From Clostridia bacterium (GTDB lineage Bacteria; Bacillota; Clostridia; Christensenellales; Borkfalkiaceae): DNA of 47,583 nt. The DNA lies in assembly GCA_017626305.1 (NCBI GenBank), contig JAGAIW010000017.1, positions 1 through 47,583 of the forward strand, given 5' to 3'. Positions within the stretch are counted from its first letter, which is position 1, and each line of letters starts with the position of its first letter. Below the pieces are notes generated by a model. It ran no database searches and had not been told where the DNA came from. It saw only the letters and a list, made by a program, of their open reading frames with translations. Below, piece after piece: positions 29,634 to 38,147 of the stretch. The position numbers were made by a program, and so were the translations under genes.

Positions 29634-29942
29634 TCAAGCAATCTCCATAATGCTGTCTAACGAACAAATGACGAAAAGTTTTTTAATCTTTGCCTGCAAG
29701 CCCGTCAATTTCATGGAATGTCCGTTGGTTTTCAACGCTTTGAGAATTTTAACAAACGTACCAAGAGTGGTACTGTCGATAAAATTCAGCTCGTCGCAAA
29801 CAAAACGTACGTTGGCAGGCGTAGCCTGATACGCCGTTGCAACCGCCGTATAAAACGCTTCGGCGTTACTCAAATCGATATCCCCCGAAAGCTGAATGGT
29901 AAGCGCGCCGTTTTCGACGCCTAAAACGTTTACTTGTTCCAT
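29634..29942 (-). CDS. STAS domain anti-anti-sigma factor (SpoIIAA/RsbV-like)
   Basis: The 102-residue single STAS domain has the pattern LTIQLSGDIDLSNAEAFYTA and FVCDELNFIDSTTLGTFVKIL. The Ser in IDSTTLG is the predicted phosphorylation site used to switch binding between kinase and sigma release. It is the first gene of the four-gene module, with AAGGAG before the ATG. A SigA-like promoter is not crisp upstream (29943-30004). Confidence 0.92.
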   Translation of the reverse strand: MEQVNVLGVENGALTIQLSGDIDLSNAEAFYTAVATAYQATPANVRFVCDELNFIDSTTLGTFVKILKALKTNGHSMKLTGLQAKIKKLFVICSLDSIMEIA

Positions 29943-30004
29943 ACTATTCTCCTTAGATACTACAAAGGTTATATTTATATATAACGAAAAATTTGTCTAT
30001 TTAA

Positions 30005-30937
30005 TCAAATGGGCAATAAATTGCACAGCATACCCACGGCAACGGACACGAAATAGGACGTAGCCAAAAGCAAAAGATTGCGTTTCCACTTGCGTGTATT
30101 TTTCAAGAGTACCACAAATCCCATGCCCGCATTCGCGCAAAGCCCTGCCACGAACGAACCAAACGCGATACCGCCGCTTAAAAACGTTTCGGTAATCACG
30201 ACGCTGGACGCGCAGTTGGGAATAAGCCCTACGGCGCAAGTGATAAACGGTTGTAAAAATTTACTGCTTTGCATAAACGCCGCAAAGGCGTCTTCGCCTA
30301 CCGTGTGCATGATTGCCGTCAAAATAAAGTTGACTATGAAGATGAACGCCCCTACCTGCAAGGTACGCAAAATAGGCGAAAGCACGTACTTTCTCCAAGG
30401 CGAGCCTTCCCCGTGCGTTCTTCCGCACGAGCAGACCACTTCAACGTCCCGTTCTTCTTGAAAACGAGCAATAAAAATCTCGTGCGTAGTGGTCAGCGCG
30501 TTTTCTTCCGCTTTTGGCATTTCCACCACCGATTGCGTCTTTCCTATCGCTTTTAACAAAGCGTCCATGCCGTAGCCGATTGCTACGCCGATAAGCACCT
30601 TCACGGCAAGCGTAGGCAACACCCACACCGCGCCCGTACCCGACGAAAGCAATAGAATAAACGCTTCGTCGCTGGTAGAGAAGAATACGGCAAGCAACGT
30701 ACCTACCGTGATATATTTTTTCTCAAACAGCTTTGCCGCCATAACGGAAAAACCGCATTGTGGAATCAGCCCCGTCGCCGAACCGATCAGCGGTCCAAGC
30801 GCGCCGTTTAGCCTTGCGGACGTAACGTCCGTACGACTTTCCAACAGCTCCACGACGATATACATTAAGAGTATCCACGGCAGCATTGGCCACGTATCTT
30901 GCAGGGCGTGTATAAAAAACTCTAAAACGTGTTCCAT
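30005..30937 (-). CDS. Putative arsenic/metal permease with duplicated GLIPxC motif
   Basis: The 310-residue membrane protein has two homologous halves, each with a Gly-Leu-Ile-Pro-x-Cys motif: ATGLIPQCGFSVMAAKLF near residue 55 and AVGLIPNCASSVVITETF near residue 240. They are separated by a hydrophilic loop with VVCSCGRTHGEG. This is the layout of the family annotated as putative arsenic efflux or manganese transport permease, related to ArsP-type carriers. The paired prolyl-cysteines could bind a soft metal or metalloid. The gene starts 3 nt after tsaD and is probably co-transcribed with it. The substrate is unproven. Confidence 0.8.
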   Translation of the reverse strand: MEHVLEFFIHALQDTWPMLPWILLMYIVVELLESRTDVTSARLNGALGPLIGSATGLIPQCGFSVMAAKLFEKKYITVGTLLAVFFSTSDEAFILLLSSGTGAVWVLPTLAVKVLIGVAIGYGMDALLKAIGKTQSVVEMPKAEENALTTTHEIFIARFQEERDVEVVCSCGRTHGEGSPWRKYVLSPILRTLQVGAFIFIVNFILTAIMHTVGEDAFAAFMQSSKFLQPFITCAVGLIPNCASSVVITETFLSGGIAFGSFVAGLCANAGMGFVVLLKNTRKWKRNLLLLATSYFVSVAVGMLCNLLPI

Positions 30938-30940
30938 TTT

Positions 30941-32008
30941 TTATTCCTTTTTCTTTGCCGCGCGGCTTTGCACCGTTTCCAATGTAGCCGCTAAGGGAAT
31001 GGACGCTTTCGCCGTCAACGAATACTCGGCAAAATTGCCCAACCCGTACTGTATCAAGCCTTCGGCGGCAATCATTGCCGCGTTATCCGTGCAATACCGA
31101 CGCTCAGGAAGTACCAGTTTTAAACCGTTTTTCTCGCAAGCCGCGCTCAGCGTTTGACGGAGATAGCCGTTGGCGACCACGCCGCCGCCTGCCGTGACGG
31201 TGTTGACGCCGCGTTCCTTCGCCGCTTCCACCGACTTTTCCACCAGCACGTCTATTGCCGCGCTTTGGAAGGACGCCGCTACGTCCGCCTTGTCGATTCC
31301 TTCACCCTTTTGTTCTTTGTTATGGCAATAGTTAATCACCGCCGTTTTTAAACCGCTATACGAAAAATTATATCCGCCGTTTCCCTTTAACATTCGGGGC
31401 ATGGGTACGGACTTTTCGCCGCCGCTTGCGCAACGTTCGATATGCGGACCGCCGGGATAAGGCAAACCCAAAACGCGCGCTACTTTGTCGAACGCTTCGC
31501 CCACCGCGTCGTCTAACGTCGCGCCTAAAATTTCAAACTCCGTTTCCGATTTGGTATGCAAAATCGCCGTATGACCGCCGCTTGCCAGCAGGGTGATAAA
31601 CGGGGGCTTTAACCGTTCGTCCGCTAAATACGCCGCCGCCAAATGCCCACGGATATGATTGACGGCAATCAGCGGTTTTTTTAAGGCATAAGCAAACGCC
31701 TTCGCAAAGGATACGCCGACAAGCAACGCACCCAAAAGCCCTGCCCCGTACGTAACCGCTACGGCGTCGATTTCGCCGTAGGTTATCCCTGCATTTTTCA
31801 CGGCGCGTTCTACCACCTGCGCGATAGCGTCCGTATGCGCGCGGGACGCAATTTCAGGGACAACGCCGCCGTACAACGCCTGTATGTCCGCCGACGACGC
31901 AATTTCGTCAGAGAGAATTTTTCTACCGCGAATGACCGCCGCCGCCGTTTCGTCGCAGGACGATTCTATCCCCAAAATAATCGGTTGTTTTTTATTGAGC
32001 TCATACAT
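30941..32008 (-). CDS. tsaD: tRNA N6-adenosine threonylcarbamoyltransferase
   Basis: TsaD transfers the threonylcarbamoyl group to A37 of ANN-decoding tRNAs, with TsaB and TsaE. The 355-residue ASKHA-fold protein shows ILGIESSCDETAAAVI at the N-terminus, the metal-binding motif SRAHTDAI, the second metal histidine region VNHIRGHLAAAYL, and the glycine-rich ASGGHTAIL. GGAG lies upstream of the ATG. A terminator separates it from the preceding prfB gene. Confidence 0.97.
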   Translation of the reverse strand: MYELNKKQPIILGIESSCDETAAAVIRGRKILSDEIASSADIQALYGGVVPEIASRAHTDAIAQVVERAVKNAGITYGEIDAVAVTYGAGLLGALLVGVSFAKAFAYALKKPLIAVNHIRGHLAAAYLADERLKPPFITLLASGGHTAILHTKSETEFEILGATLDDAVGEAFDKVARVLGLPYPGGPHIERCASGGEKSVPMPRMLKGNGGYNFSYSGLKTAVINYCHNKEQKGEGIDKADVAASFQSAAIDVLVEKSVEAAKERGVNTVTAGGGVVANGYLRQTLSAACEKNGLKLVLPERRYCTDNAAMIAAEGLIQYGLGNFAEYSLTAKASIPLAATLETVQSRAAKKKE

Positions 32009-32027
32009 GGTAGTCAGCTACTCCTGT

Positions 32028-32056
32028 TTACAAAAGAGCGGCGAGTGCCGCTCTTT
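32028..32056 (-). terminator. Terminator of the secA-prfB operon
   Basis: AAAGAGCGGC and GCCGCTCTTT (32056-32047 and 32042-32033) form a 10-bp stem with a 4-nt loop, followed by TTGT on the minus strand, 3 nt after the prfB stop. Confidence 0.75.
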
Positions 32057-32058
32057 GA

Positions 32059-33156
32059 TTACGCTTTTTTCAAATAGTCGATAATAAACCCGTGGATTTC
32101 CCCGTCCATAACGGCTTGGATATCCCCTTTTTCAAAACCCGTACGGTGGTCTTTTGCCATAGTGTACGGACAGAAGACGTACGAACGGATTTGCGCGCCC
32201 CATTCGATTTTCTTTACGTCGCCCTTCATAGCCGCCGCTTCCGCTTGGCGCTGTTCGATTTTCTTTTCCAACAGCTTTGAACGGAGCATGTTAAAGCACA
32301 TGGCTTTGTTTTGGAGCTGCGAGCGTTCGTTTTGGCATTGTACTACAATCCCCGTGGGGAAGTGGGTAATACGCACGGCAGATGCAACCTTATTTACGTT
32401 TTGTCCGCCCGCGCCGCCCGAGTGATAAATATCGATACGGATATCGTCGTCATTGATTTCCACTTCGTTGTCGTCTTCGACTTCGGGCATAACTTCCAGC
32501 GAACAAAAGGATGTTTGACGGCGTTTGTTGGCGTCGAAAGGCGAAATACGCACCAAACGGTGTACGCCCATTTCCGCTTTCAAATACCCGTACGCGTTTT
32601 CCCCTTCCACGCGGAAGTCTACGCTTTTGAACCCTGCGCCGTCGCCAGCTTCTCTATCCAGCTCGTATACCTTAAAGCCCATTTTTTCACAGTAGCGGCA
32701 ATACATACGGTATAACATTTGACACCAGTCGCACGCTTCCGTACCGCCCGCCCCTGCGTGCAGGGTAAGCATAGCGTTATGGTTATCGTACGGTCCTTTC
32801 AAAATGGCGCGAATACGCATATCTTCGATATCTTTTTCCGCCGCCGCAAGCATTTCGTCCAGCTCGGCAATCAGGCTTTCGTCTTCCGTTTCTTCGATAA
32901 GGTCGATAACGTCGTCCGCGTCGGCAAGTGCCGTAGCGCCCTTTTCGTACGCGTTGATTTTATTGCGAATACCTGCAATTTCTCTGCCGATTTTCGTGGA
33001 ACGTTCCAAATCCTGCCAAACGTCGGGATTTTGTTGCTCGGTTTCGAGTTCTGTCAATCTCGGGCGGAGATGTTCGATATCCAAGGCGTATTCCGCTTCT
33101 TTGAGCGTAGCGCGCATGGCTTGAATTTTTAATCTGTAATCGTCTGCTTTGAACAT
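32059..33156 (-). CDS. prfB: Peptide chain release factor 2
   Basis: RF2 releases peptides at UAA and UGA codons. The 365-residue protein has the SPF tripeptide (RISPFDANKRRQTSF) that reads the stop codon and the GGQ motif (HSGGAGGQNVNKVASA) that triggers hydrolysis. The reading frame is continuous from the ATG: the region corresponding to the programmed +1 frameshift site (around residue 25, EAEYALDIEHLRPRL) has no in-frame stop, so the usual autoregulation is absent. It follows secA by 14 nt, a conserved pair. Confidence 0.96.
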   Translation of the reverse strand: MFKADDYRLKIQAMRATLKEAEYALDIEHLRPRLTELETEQQNPDVWQDLERSTKIGREIAGIRNKINAYEKGATALADADDVIDLIEETEDESLIAELDEMLAAAEKDIEDMRIRAILKGPYDNHNAMLTLHAGAGGTEACDWCQMLYRMYCRYCEKMGFKVYELDREAGDGAGFKSVDFRVEGENAYGYLKAEMGVHRLVRISPFDANKRRQTSFCSLEVMPEVEDDNEVEINDDDIRIDIYHSGGAGGQNVNKVASAVRITHFPTGIVVQCQNERSQLQNKAMCFNMLRSKLLEKKIEQRQAEAAAMKGDVKKIEWGAQIRSYVFCPYTMAKDHRTGFEKGDIQAVMDGEIHGFIIDYLKKA

Positions 33157-33170
33157 ATACTTATCCGTTA

Positions 33171-36143
33171 TTATTTTTCTTGATTATCCGTCGTTTCCGC
33201 AGCGTTTTCTTGCGCAGCTTTCGCACGTTCCATGGCTTCTTTATACGAATTCATGTTGGTAATCGACGTCGGCATTTGACGGCGGAAGGGACGGCGCGCA
33301 GGTTCAGCCACAGGCGCGGGCGCAGGTGTTTGCGAAGGCGCAACGGCGACTTTTACGGGCGCTTGCGCGGGGCGCATTTCAATTTTTACCTTCAACAAAA
33401 TGCTAATCGTCGTGCGTTGGATACGTTCAATCATTTTGTCGAACATATCAAACCCTTCTTTCTTGTAGGAAATAATCGGGTCAACCTGACCGTACGCGCG
33501 GAGCGAAATCCCCTTGCGGAGTTGGTCCATAGCGTCGATATGGTCAATCCAGTTTCTATCTACCGTCATCAGCAGTACTCGACGTTCAATTTGCGAGAAG
33601 TCTACGCCCTGCTCTTTCAGGTCGACAATTTTCTTTTCGTATTCCTTTTCTACTTTGCGGGAAATTTTCTTCAACGCAAGCTCGTAATCCCACTTCATCA
33701 AGCGTTCACGCGTGACGTAATTCGTGCCTTCGGGCAGGAGTTTTGCTTCTAACGCAGCGTTGAGCTCCGCTTCATTCCAAAGCTCGGGCATGTCTTCTAC
33801 GTTGACCGCCGCCGACAAGGTTTCCGCCACGTAATCGGGAATATATTTAAGCACCTGTTCGTGTACGTTTGCGCCGCGTAAAACGTTCATACGTTCTTCG
33901 TACATAACCATACGTTGTTTGTTCATGACGTCGTCGTACTGCAATACGTTTTTACGAATACCGAAGTTTCTGCCTTCAATCGTCTTTTGCGCGTTTTCAA
34001 TACCGCGGGAAAGCATTTTCGATTGCAAACAGGTGTCTTCGTCGATTTTGAAAAGCTGATACAAGCTCTTCATTCTTTCGCCGCCAAAGCGCATAACCAA
34101 ATCGTCTTCCAAGGACAGGAAGAATACCGACATACCGATATCCCCTTGACGGCCGCTTCGACCGCGGAGCTGATTGTCAATACGACGGGATTCGTGGCGT
34201 TCCGTACCGATAATGCAAAGGCCGCCTGCCGCCATAACCTTTTCCTTTTCAGCGTCCGTTTCCGCCTTATAGTATGCGTAAACTTTCTTATATCTTTCTC
34301 TCAAAGCCGCGATTTCTTCGGGGATATCGGTGATATACATACTCATAGCAAGCTCGATATCTTCGTGTTTCGCGCCTTCTTCACGCAAACGCTTTTTCGC
34401 CAAATATTCAGGGTTACCGCCAAGCAAAATATCCGTACCGCGCCCTGCCATGTTGGTAGAAATGGTAACGGCGTTGAGTCTGCCTGCTTGGGCGACGATT
34501 TCCGCTTCGCGTTCGTGGTTTTTTGCGTTGAGAATGTTATGCTTTACGCCGTTGCGTTTGAGCAAACGGGAAATTTCTTCCGATTTATCCACCGACGACG
34601 TACCTACCAAGATAGGCTGACCGCTTGCGTGGCGTTCCATAATCTCGTTGACGATAGCGCGTTTTTTACCGTCTACCGTGGCGTATACCATATCGGGCAA
34701 ATCGACACGCTTTACGGGACGGTTGGTGGGAATTTCCACAACGTCCAGCGAATAAATCGTTCTAAATTCCGCTTCTTCCGTCTTTGCCGTACCCGTCATA
34801 CCCGACAGCTTGGAATACAAACGGAAATAGTTTTGGAAGGTGATGGTTGCGTACGTCTTGTTTTCACTTCTGACTTCTACGCCTTCCTTCGCTTCAATCG
34901 CTTGGTGCAATCCGTCGGAATAACGACGACCGATCATCAAACGACCCGTAAATTCGTCGACGATAACCACTTCCCCTTCGCTAACGATATAGTCTTCGTC
35001 CAGCTTGAACAACTTATGCGCTTTAAGCGCTTGTTGAATGTGGTGGTTCAAATCGGCGTGCTGAATTTCCGCAATATTGTCGATATGGAAAAACCGTTCG
35101 GCTTTTCTTGCGCCGCTGTCGGTAAGCTCTACCGTCTTTTCCTTGCGGTTGATGATATAATCCCAGTCCTTAGACGCCGCCAAAGACTTCTTGCCTTCGG
35201 GCGCGGCTGCAAGCGCAGCGGCGCGTTTTTCCGCCAGCTCCGCCTCGTAATTTGCCTGTTCTTCCAAGGTCATTTGCGTATAGTCGACAAACTCTTCTTC
35301 GTCGTCTTCGACGTCTTCCGCTTTTACCTTTTTCTTATTCTTCTTTTGCGTACGGAGCGCGTTATACGCAGCGTCTTCCGCTTCTTTAAGCTCGTCGTCA
35401 AACCCACCCGAAAGCGTACGCACAAGCTTATCTACCTGCCCGTACAAATCGGACGATTTTTCGCCCTGACCCGAAATGATAAGGGGGGTTCTTGCTTCGT
35501 CGATTAAAATGGAGTCCACTTCGTCGACGATGGCAAACGTTAAATCGCGCTGCACCATTTTAGTAAGGTCGGTTTTTAAGTTATCGCGCAAATAGTCGAA
35601 ACCGAATTCGTTATTCGTACCGTATACGATATCGCATTTATACGCTTGGCGTTTTTGTTCGTCGTCCATACCGGGTACGACGACGCCGACGGTAAGCCCC
35701 ATAAACTTATGGACCTTCCCCATCCATTCCGCGTCACGCTTAGCAAGGTAATCGTTTACCGTAACGACGTGCACGCTCTTTCCCGTGAGCGCGTTAAGAT
35801 AAGCAGGTAAAGTAGAAACGAGCGTTTTCCCTTCACCCGTACGCATTTCCGCAATACGCCCCTGATGCAAACAGATACCGCCGATAATCTGCACGCGGAA
35901 GTGACGCATACCCAAAACGCGGCGAGCCGCTTCTCTAAGTGCCGCAAACGCGTCGTACAAAATATCGTCCAACGTTTCGCCTGCCGCAAGACGGTCTTTC
36001 AAAACCTGCGTTTGCGCTTTCAGCGTTTCGTCGTCCATGACCTTGTATTTTTCTTCCAAAGCTTCGACGGCGTCCGCCATCTTATTGAGTTTTTTCAGGC
36101 TGTTTCTTCCGTCGCCGCCTAACAAATACTTAAAAAGTCCCAT
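33171..36143 (-). CDS. secA: Protein translocase ATPase SecA
   Basis: The start at ATG 36143 (MGLFKYLLGG) follows GGAG; upstream frame to 36224 has no site. The 990-residue protein has Walker A MRTGEGKT at about 100-107, the DEVD of motif II at 207-210, GMTGTAKTEEAEF, NMAGRGTDI and the RGRSGRQGD helicase motif. It drives export through SecYEG. About 80 charged residues (roughly 246-326, Lys/Glu/Ala-rich, KKNKKKVKAEDVEDDEEEF) are inserted in the first nucleotide-binding domain region. The C-terminus is Pro/Ala-rich and lacks the cysteine zinc motif. prfB follows on the same transcript. Confidence 0.97.
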   Translation of the reverse strand: MGLFKYLLGGDGRNSLKKLNKMADAVEALEEKYKVMDDETLKAQTQVLKDRLAAGETLDDILYDAFAALREAARRVLGMRHFRVQIIGGICLHQGRIAEMRTGEGKTLVSTLPAYLNALTGKSVHVVTVNDYLAKRDAEWMGKVHKFMGLTVGVVVPGMDDEQKRQAYKCDIVYGTNNEFGFDYLRDNLKTDLTKMVQRDLTFAIVDEVDSILIDEARTPLIISGQGEKSSDLYGQVDKLVRTLSGGFDDELKEAEDAAYNALRTQKKNKKKVKAEDVEDDEEEFVDYTQMTLEEQANYEAELAEKRAAALAAAPEGKKSLAASKDWDYIINRKEKTVELTDSGARKAERFFHIDNIAEIQHADLNHHIQQALKAHKLFKLDEDYIVSEGEVVIVDEFTGRLMIGRRYSDGLHQAIEAKEGVEVRSENKTYATITFQNYFRLYSKLSGMTGTAKTEEAEFRTIYSLDVVEIPTNRPVKRVDLPDMVYATVDGKKRAIVNEIMERHASGQPILVGTSSVDKSEEISRLLKRNGVKHNILNAKNHEREAEIVAQAGRLNAVTISTNMAGRGTDILLGGNPEYLAKKRLREEGAKHEDIELAMSMYITDIPEEIAALRERYKKVYAYYKAETDAEKEKVMAAGGLCIIGTERHESRRIDNQLRGRSGRQGDIGMSVFFLSLEDDLVMRFGGERMKSLYQLFKIDEDTCLQSKMLSRGIENAQKTIEGRNFGIRKNVLQYDDVMNKQRMVMYEERMNVLRGANVHEQVLKYIPDYVAETLSAAVNVEDMPELWNEAELNAALEAKLLPEGTNYVTRERLMKWDYELALKKISRKVEKEYEKKIVDLKEQGVDFSQIERRVLLMTVDRNWIDHIDAMDQLRKGISLRAYGQVDPIISYKKEGFDMFDKMIERIQRTTISILLKVKIEMRPAQAPVKVAVAPSQTPAPAPVAEPARRPFRRQMPTSITNMNSYKEAMERAKAAQENAAETTDNQEK

Positions 36144-36239
36144 TATAAATCTCCGAACCTTATTTTTGACAAATGTATTTTTCGTGAAGAAGAGCTTTTC
36201 GCGCGCCTGCGCATAAACACCCATTTTCCACTATCTTCT

Positions 36240-36267
36240 ATTTTACAATATTTCCGCTAAAATGCAA
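36240..36267 (-). promoter_or_regulatory. Promoter of secA-prfB
   Basis: TTGCAT (36267-36262), 16 nt, TAAAAT (36245-36240) on the minus strand, about 95 nt before the secA ATG. From 36268 to 36446 I see no gene or clear site, only AT-rich spacer. Confidence 0.6.
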
Positions 36268-36446
36268 AGCGTTTTCGACCCTTTTTTGAGAAAAATCCCT
36301 TCAAATCCCCGCGGTTTTTGTAAAAAACGTCCATCCACTCTCTCTTATACCCTTTTTTCAACGACGGAAAACGTTTTACATAGTAAAACAAAAACGTTTA
36401 ATAATTTATTTTTTCGATAAATAAACGCGTTTCGATTTGTTTTTTG

Positions 36447-36475
36447 TTGACAAATCGTGTGCGGTATGATAAACT
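36447..36475 (+). promoter_or_regulatory. Promoter of asnA
   Basis: TTGACA (36447-36452), 17 nt, TAAACT (36470-36475). The transcript would start near 36482, leaving a very short leader that still contains AGGAG (36483-36487). Confidence 0.75.
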
Positions 36476-36497
36476 ATGTATATAGGAGCATAGCGTT

Positions 36498-37505
36498 ATG
36501 AGTAAAATTATTCTTCCAAAAGACTACCGTTCGACGCTGAATATGTACGACACGCAAACGGCAATCGGCTTGATTAAGCGTACGTTTGAAGAACGGCTTT
36601 GTTTGGCGCTCAATTTAAAGCGCGTTTCCGCGCCCTTATTCGTCGACCCGAACACGGGTTTGAACGACGATTTAAGCGGCGTTGAACGCCCCGTCCGTTT
36701 TTCCTTAAAGGAAACGGGTAAAGACGCCGTCGTGGTACATTCGCTTGCCAAGTGGAAACGTATGGCGCTTGCCGCGTACGGTTTTTCCGCCGGCGAAGGG
36801 TTATACACGGACATGAACGCCATTCGCCGCGACGAAGAAATGGATAACCTTCATTCCGTCTACACCGATCAATGGGACTGGGAAAAAATCATTACGCGCG
36901 AAACGCGGACGATAGACTATTTGAAAAAAGTGGTACAGGGTATCGTCGGGGCGATTTGCGATACGCTGGACTTTCTCAAATGCCGCTATCCCCAGCTCAA
37001 CGTGGTTTTGAAACGCGAAGTCAAATTTATCACTTCGCAGGAGCTGGAAGATTTATACCCCGACTTGACTTCCAAAGAACGGGAAAACGCCCTTTTGCAA
37101 GAACACAAAACGGCGTTTATTATGCAAATCGGCGACAGGCTGCAATCGGGCAAGCCGCACGACAACCGCGCGCCTGACTACGACGACTGGCAGCTTAACG
37201 GCGATATCTTGTTTTGGGACGATATTTTGGGCTGCGCTATGGAAATTTCGTCTATGGGTATCCGCGTAGACGAGAAATCGTTAGACGAACAGCTGACGAA
37301 AGCCAACGCCAACGAGCGAAGAATACTCCCCTTCCACAAAGCCTTACTTGCAGGGCAGCTGCCGCTGACTATGGGCGGCGGTATCGGACAGTCCCGATTA
37401 TCCATGCTATTGCTTGGCAAAGCGCATATCGGGGAAGTGCAGGTTTCCCTTTGGGACGACGACACCAAACGCGCTTGCAAGGAAAACGGTATCGTACTCC
37501 TATAA
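36498..37505 (+). CDS. asnA: Aspartate-ammonia ligase
   Basis: AsnA makes asparagine from aspartate, ammonia and ATP, unlike the glutamine-dependent AsnB. The 335-residue protein has the class II aminoacyl-tRNA-synthetase-like fold blocks: YDTQTAIGLIKRTFEERLC, VSAPLFVDPNTGLNDDLSGV, YTDMNAIRRDEEMDNLHS, VYTDQWDWEKII and the C-terminal GGGIGQSRLSMLLL motif. AGGAG precedes the ATG at 9-10 nt. It stands alone between its own promoter and terminator; the short leader leaves no room for a T-box. Confidence 0.97.
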   Translation: MSKIILPKDYRSTLNMYDTQTAIGLIKRTFEERLCLALNLKRVSAPLFVDPNTGLNDDLSGVERPVRFSLKETGKDAVVVHSLAKWKRMALAAYGFSAGEGLYTDMNAIRRDEEMDNLHSVYTDQWDWEKIITRETRTIDYLKKVVQGIVGAICDTLDFLKCRYPQLNVVLKREVKFITSQELEDLYPDLTSKERENALLQEHKTAFIMQIGDRLQSGKPHDNRAPDYDDWQLNGDILFWDDILGCAMEISSMGIRVDEKSLDEQLTKANANERRILPFHKALLAGQLPLTMGGGIGQSRLSMLLLGKAHIGEVQVSLWDDDTKRACKENGIVLL

Positions 37506-37508
37506 AAC

Positions 37509-37534
37509 AAACACCGCCAAACGGCGGTGTTTTC
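37509..37534 (+). terminator. Terminator of asnA
   Basis: ACACCGCC (37511-37518) pairs with GGCGGTGT (37523-37530), then TTTT. It overlaps the end of the convergent bioY gene. Confidence 0.75.
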
Positions 37535-38102
37535 ATATCGAAAGGTACTTTTTTAATCTTCCCGAAAGCCATACGGCAAGTAAGAGCTTGGCAATATCCG
37601 CAGGAATATACGGCAATACGCAAGTGACGATTGCCGCCCAAAATCCGTTTAACGTAAAGCCCGTTACGATAACGCTAAAATACAGCGCGCCCAAAAGATA
37701 CGTAACGGCAAGCGCAAGCACCGCGCCTAAGGTTTTTCCTAAAAACGTGCGTTTGGAAAAGAGCGCGACGATACAAACGAACGGCAACGCGGCAAGCAAA
37801 TATCCGCCCGTAGGCGACAGCAGCTTTTCCGCTCCGCCCGTAAAGCCCGCAAACACGGGTACGCCGCAAAACCCCAAAAGCAGATACGCCGCTACGGCGG
37901 CAAGGGATAGCCGCACCCCCAAAAGGAGCGCAATCAAGCACAGGGCGAATATTTGCAGAGTATACGGCACGCCGCCAAAGGGTATCGCAATCCAAGAGCA
38001 AACGCTAACAAGCGCCACCGCCACCGCGGCATAGCATACCCGTTTTGCGGTGAACGCATACCTGCCCCGTCCATTTTGTTGTTTTTCCGTCTTCTTTTCC
38101 AT
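37533..38102 (-). CDS. bioY: Biotin ECF transporter S component BioY
   Basis: The 189-residue membrane protein has six helices and BioY-type blocks: IPFGGVPYTLQIFALCLIAL, LGFCGVPVFAGFTGGAEKLL and SPTGGYLLAALPFV. The last is the conserved family segment. It binds biotin and needs a shared ECF module encoded elsewhere. No ribosome binding site is seen before the ATG at 38102, which lies directly behind the metK terminator hairpin, so the start is uncertain. The 5' coding region carries a 30-nt sequence (38048-38077) nearly identical to one in the folT leader. Confidence 0.92.
   Translation of the reverse strand: MEKKTEKQQNGRGRYAFTAKRVCYAAVAVALVSVCSWIAIPFGGVPYTLQIFALCLIALLLGVRLSLAAVAAYLLLGFCGVPVFAGFTGGAEKLLSPTGGYLLAALPFVCIVALFSKRTFLGKTLGAVLALAVTYLLGALYFSVIVTGFTLNGFWAAIVTCVLPYIPADIAKLLLAVWLSGRLKKYLSI
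38048..38077. repeat. Copy of the 30-nt motif shared with the folT leader
   Basis: Plus-strand CGGTGAACGCATAC, then CTGCCCCGT, then CCATTTT; 25 of 30 positions match 12597-12626. Here it encodes residues about 9-18 of BioY on the minus strand. Confidence 0.5.
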
Positions 38103-38109
38103 AGTAAAA

Positions 38110-38147
38110 GGACGCCGAGCGGCATATCCGCTCGGCTGTTTTTTTAT
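38110..38147. terminator. Hairpin between metK and bioY
   Basis: GCCGAGCGG (38114-38122) pairs with CCGCTCGGC (38128-38136). On the plus strand a TGTTTTTTT run follows; on the minus strand, the direction of both genes, the T run is only CCTTTT. It overlaps the metK stop and sits just before the bioY ATG, so it may only partly terminate metK transcripts. Confidence 0.6.

Noticed and set aside
33915-35507. 530-codon plus-strand frame opposite secA
   Set aside because: It is antisense to a clear secA gene, has no ribosome site and a Phe/Arg-rich shadow composition.
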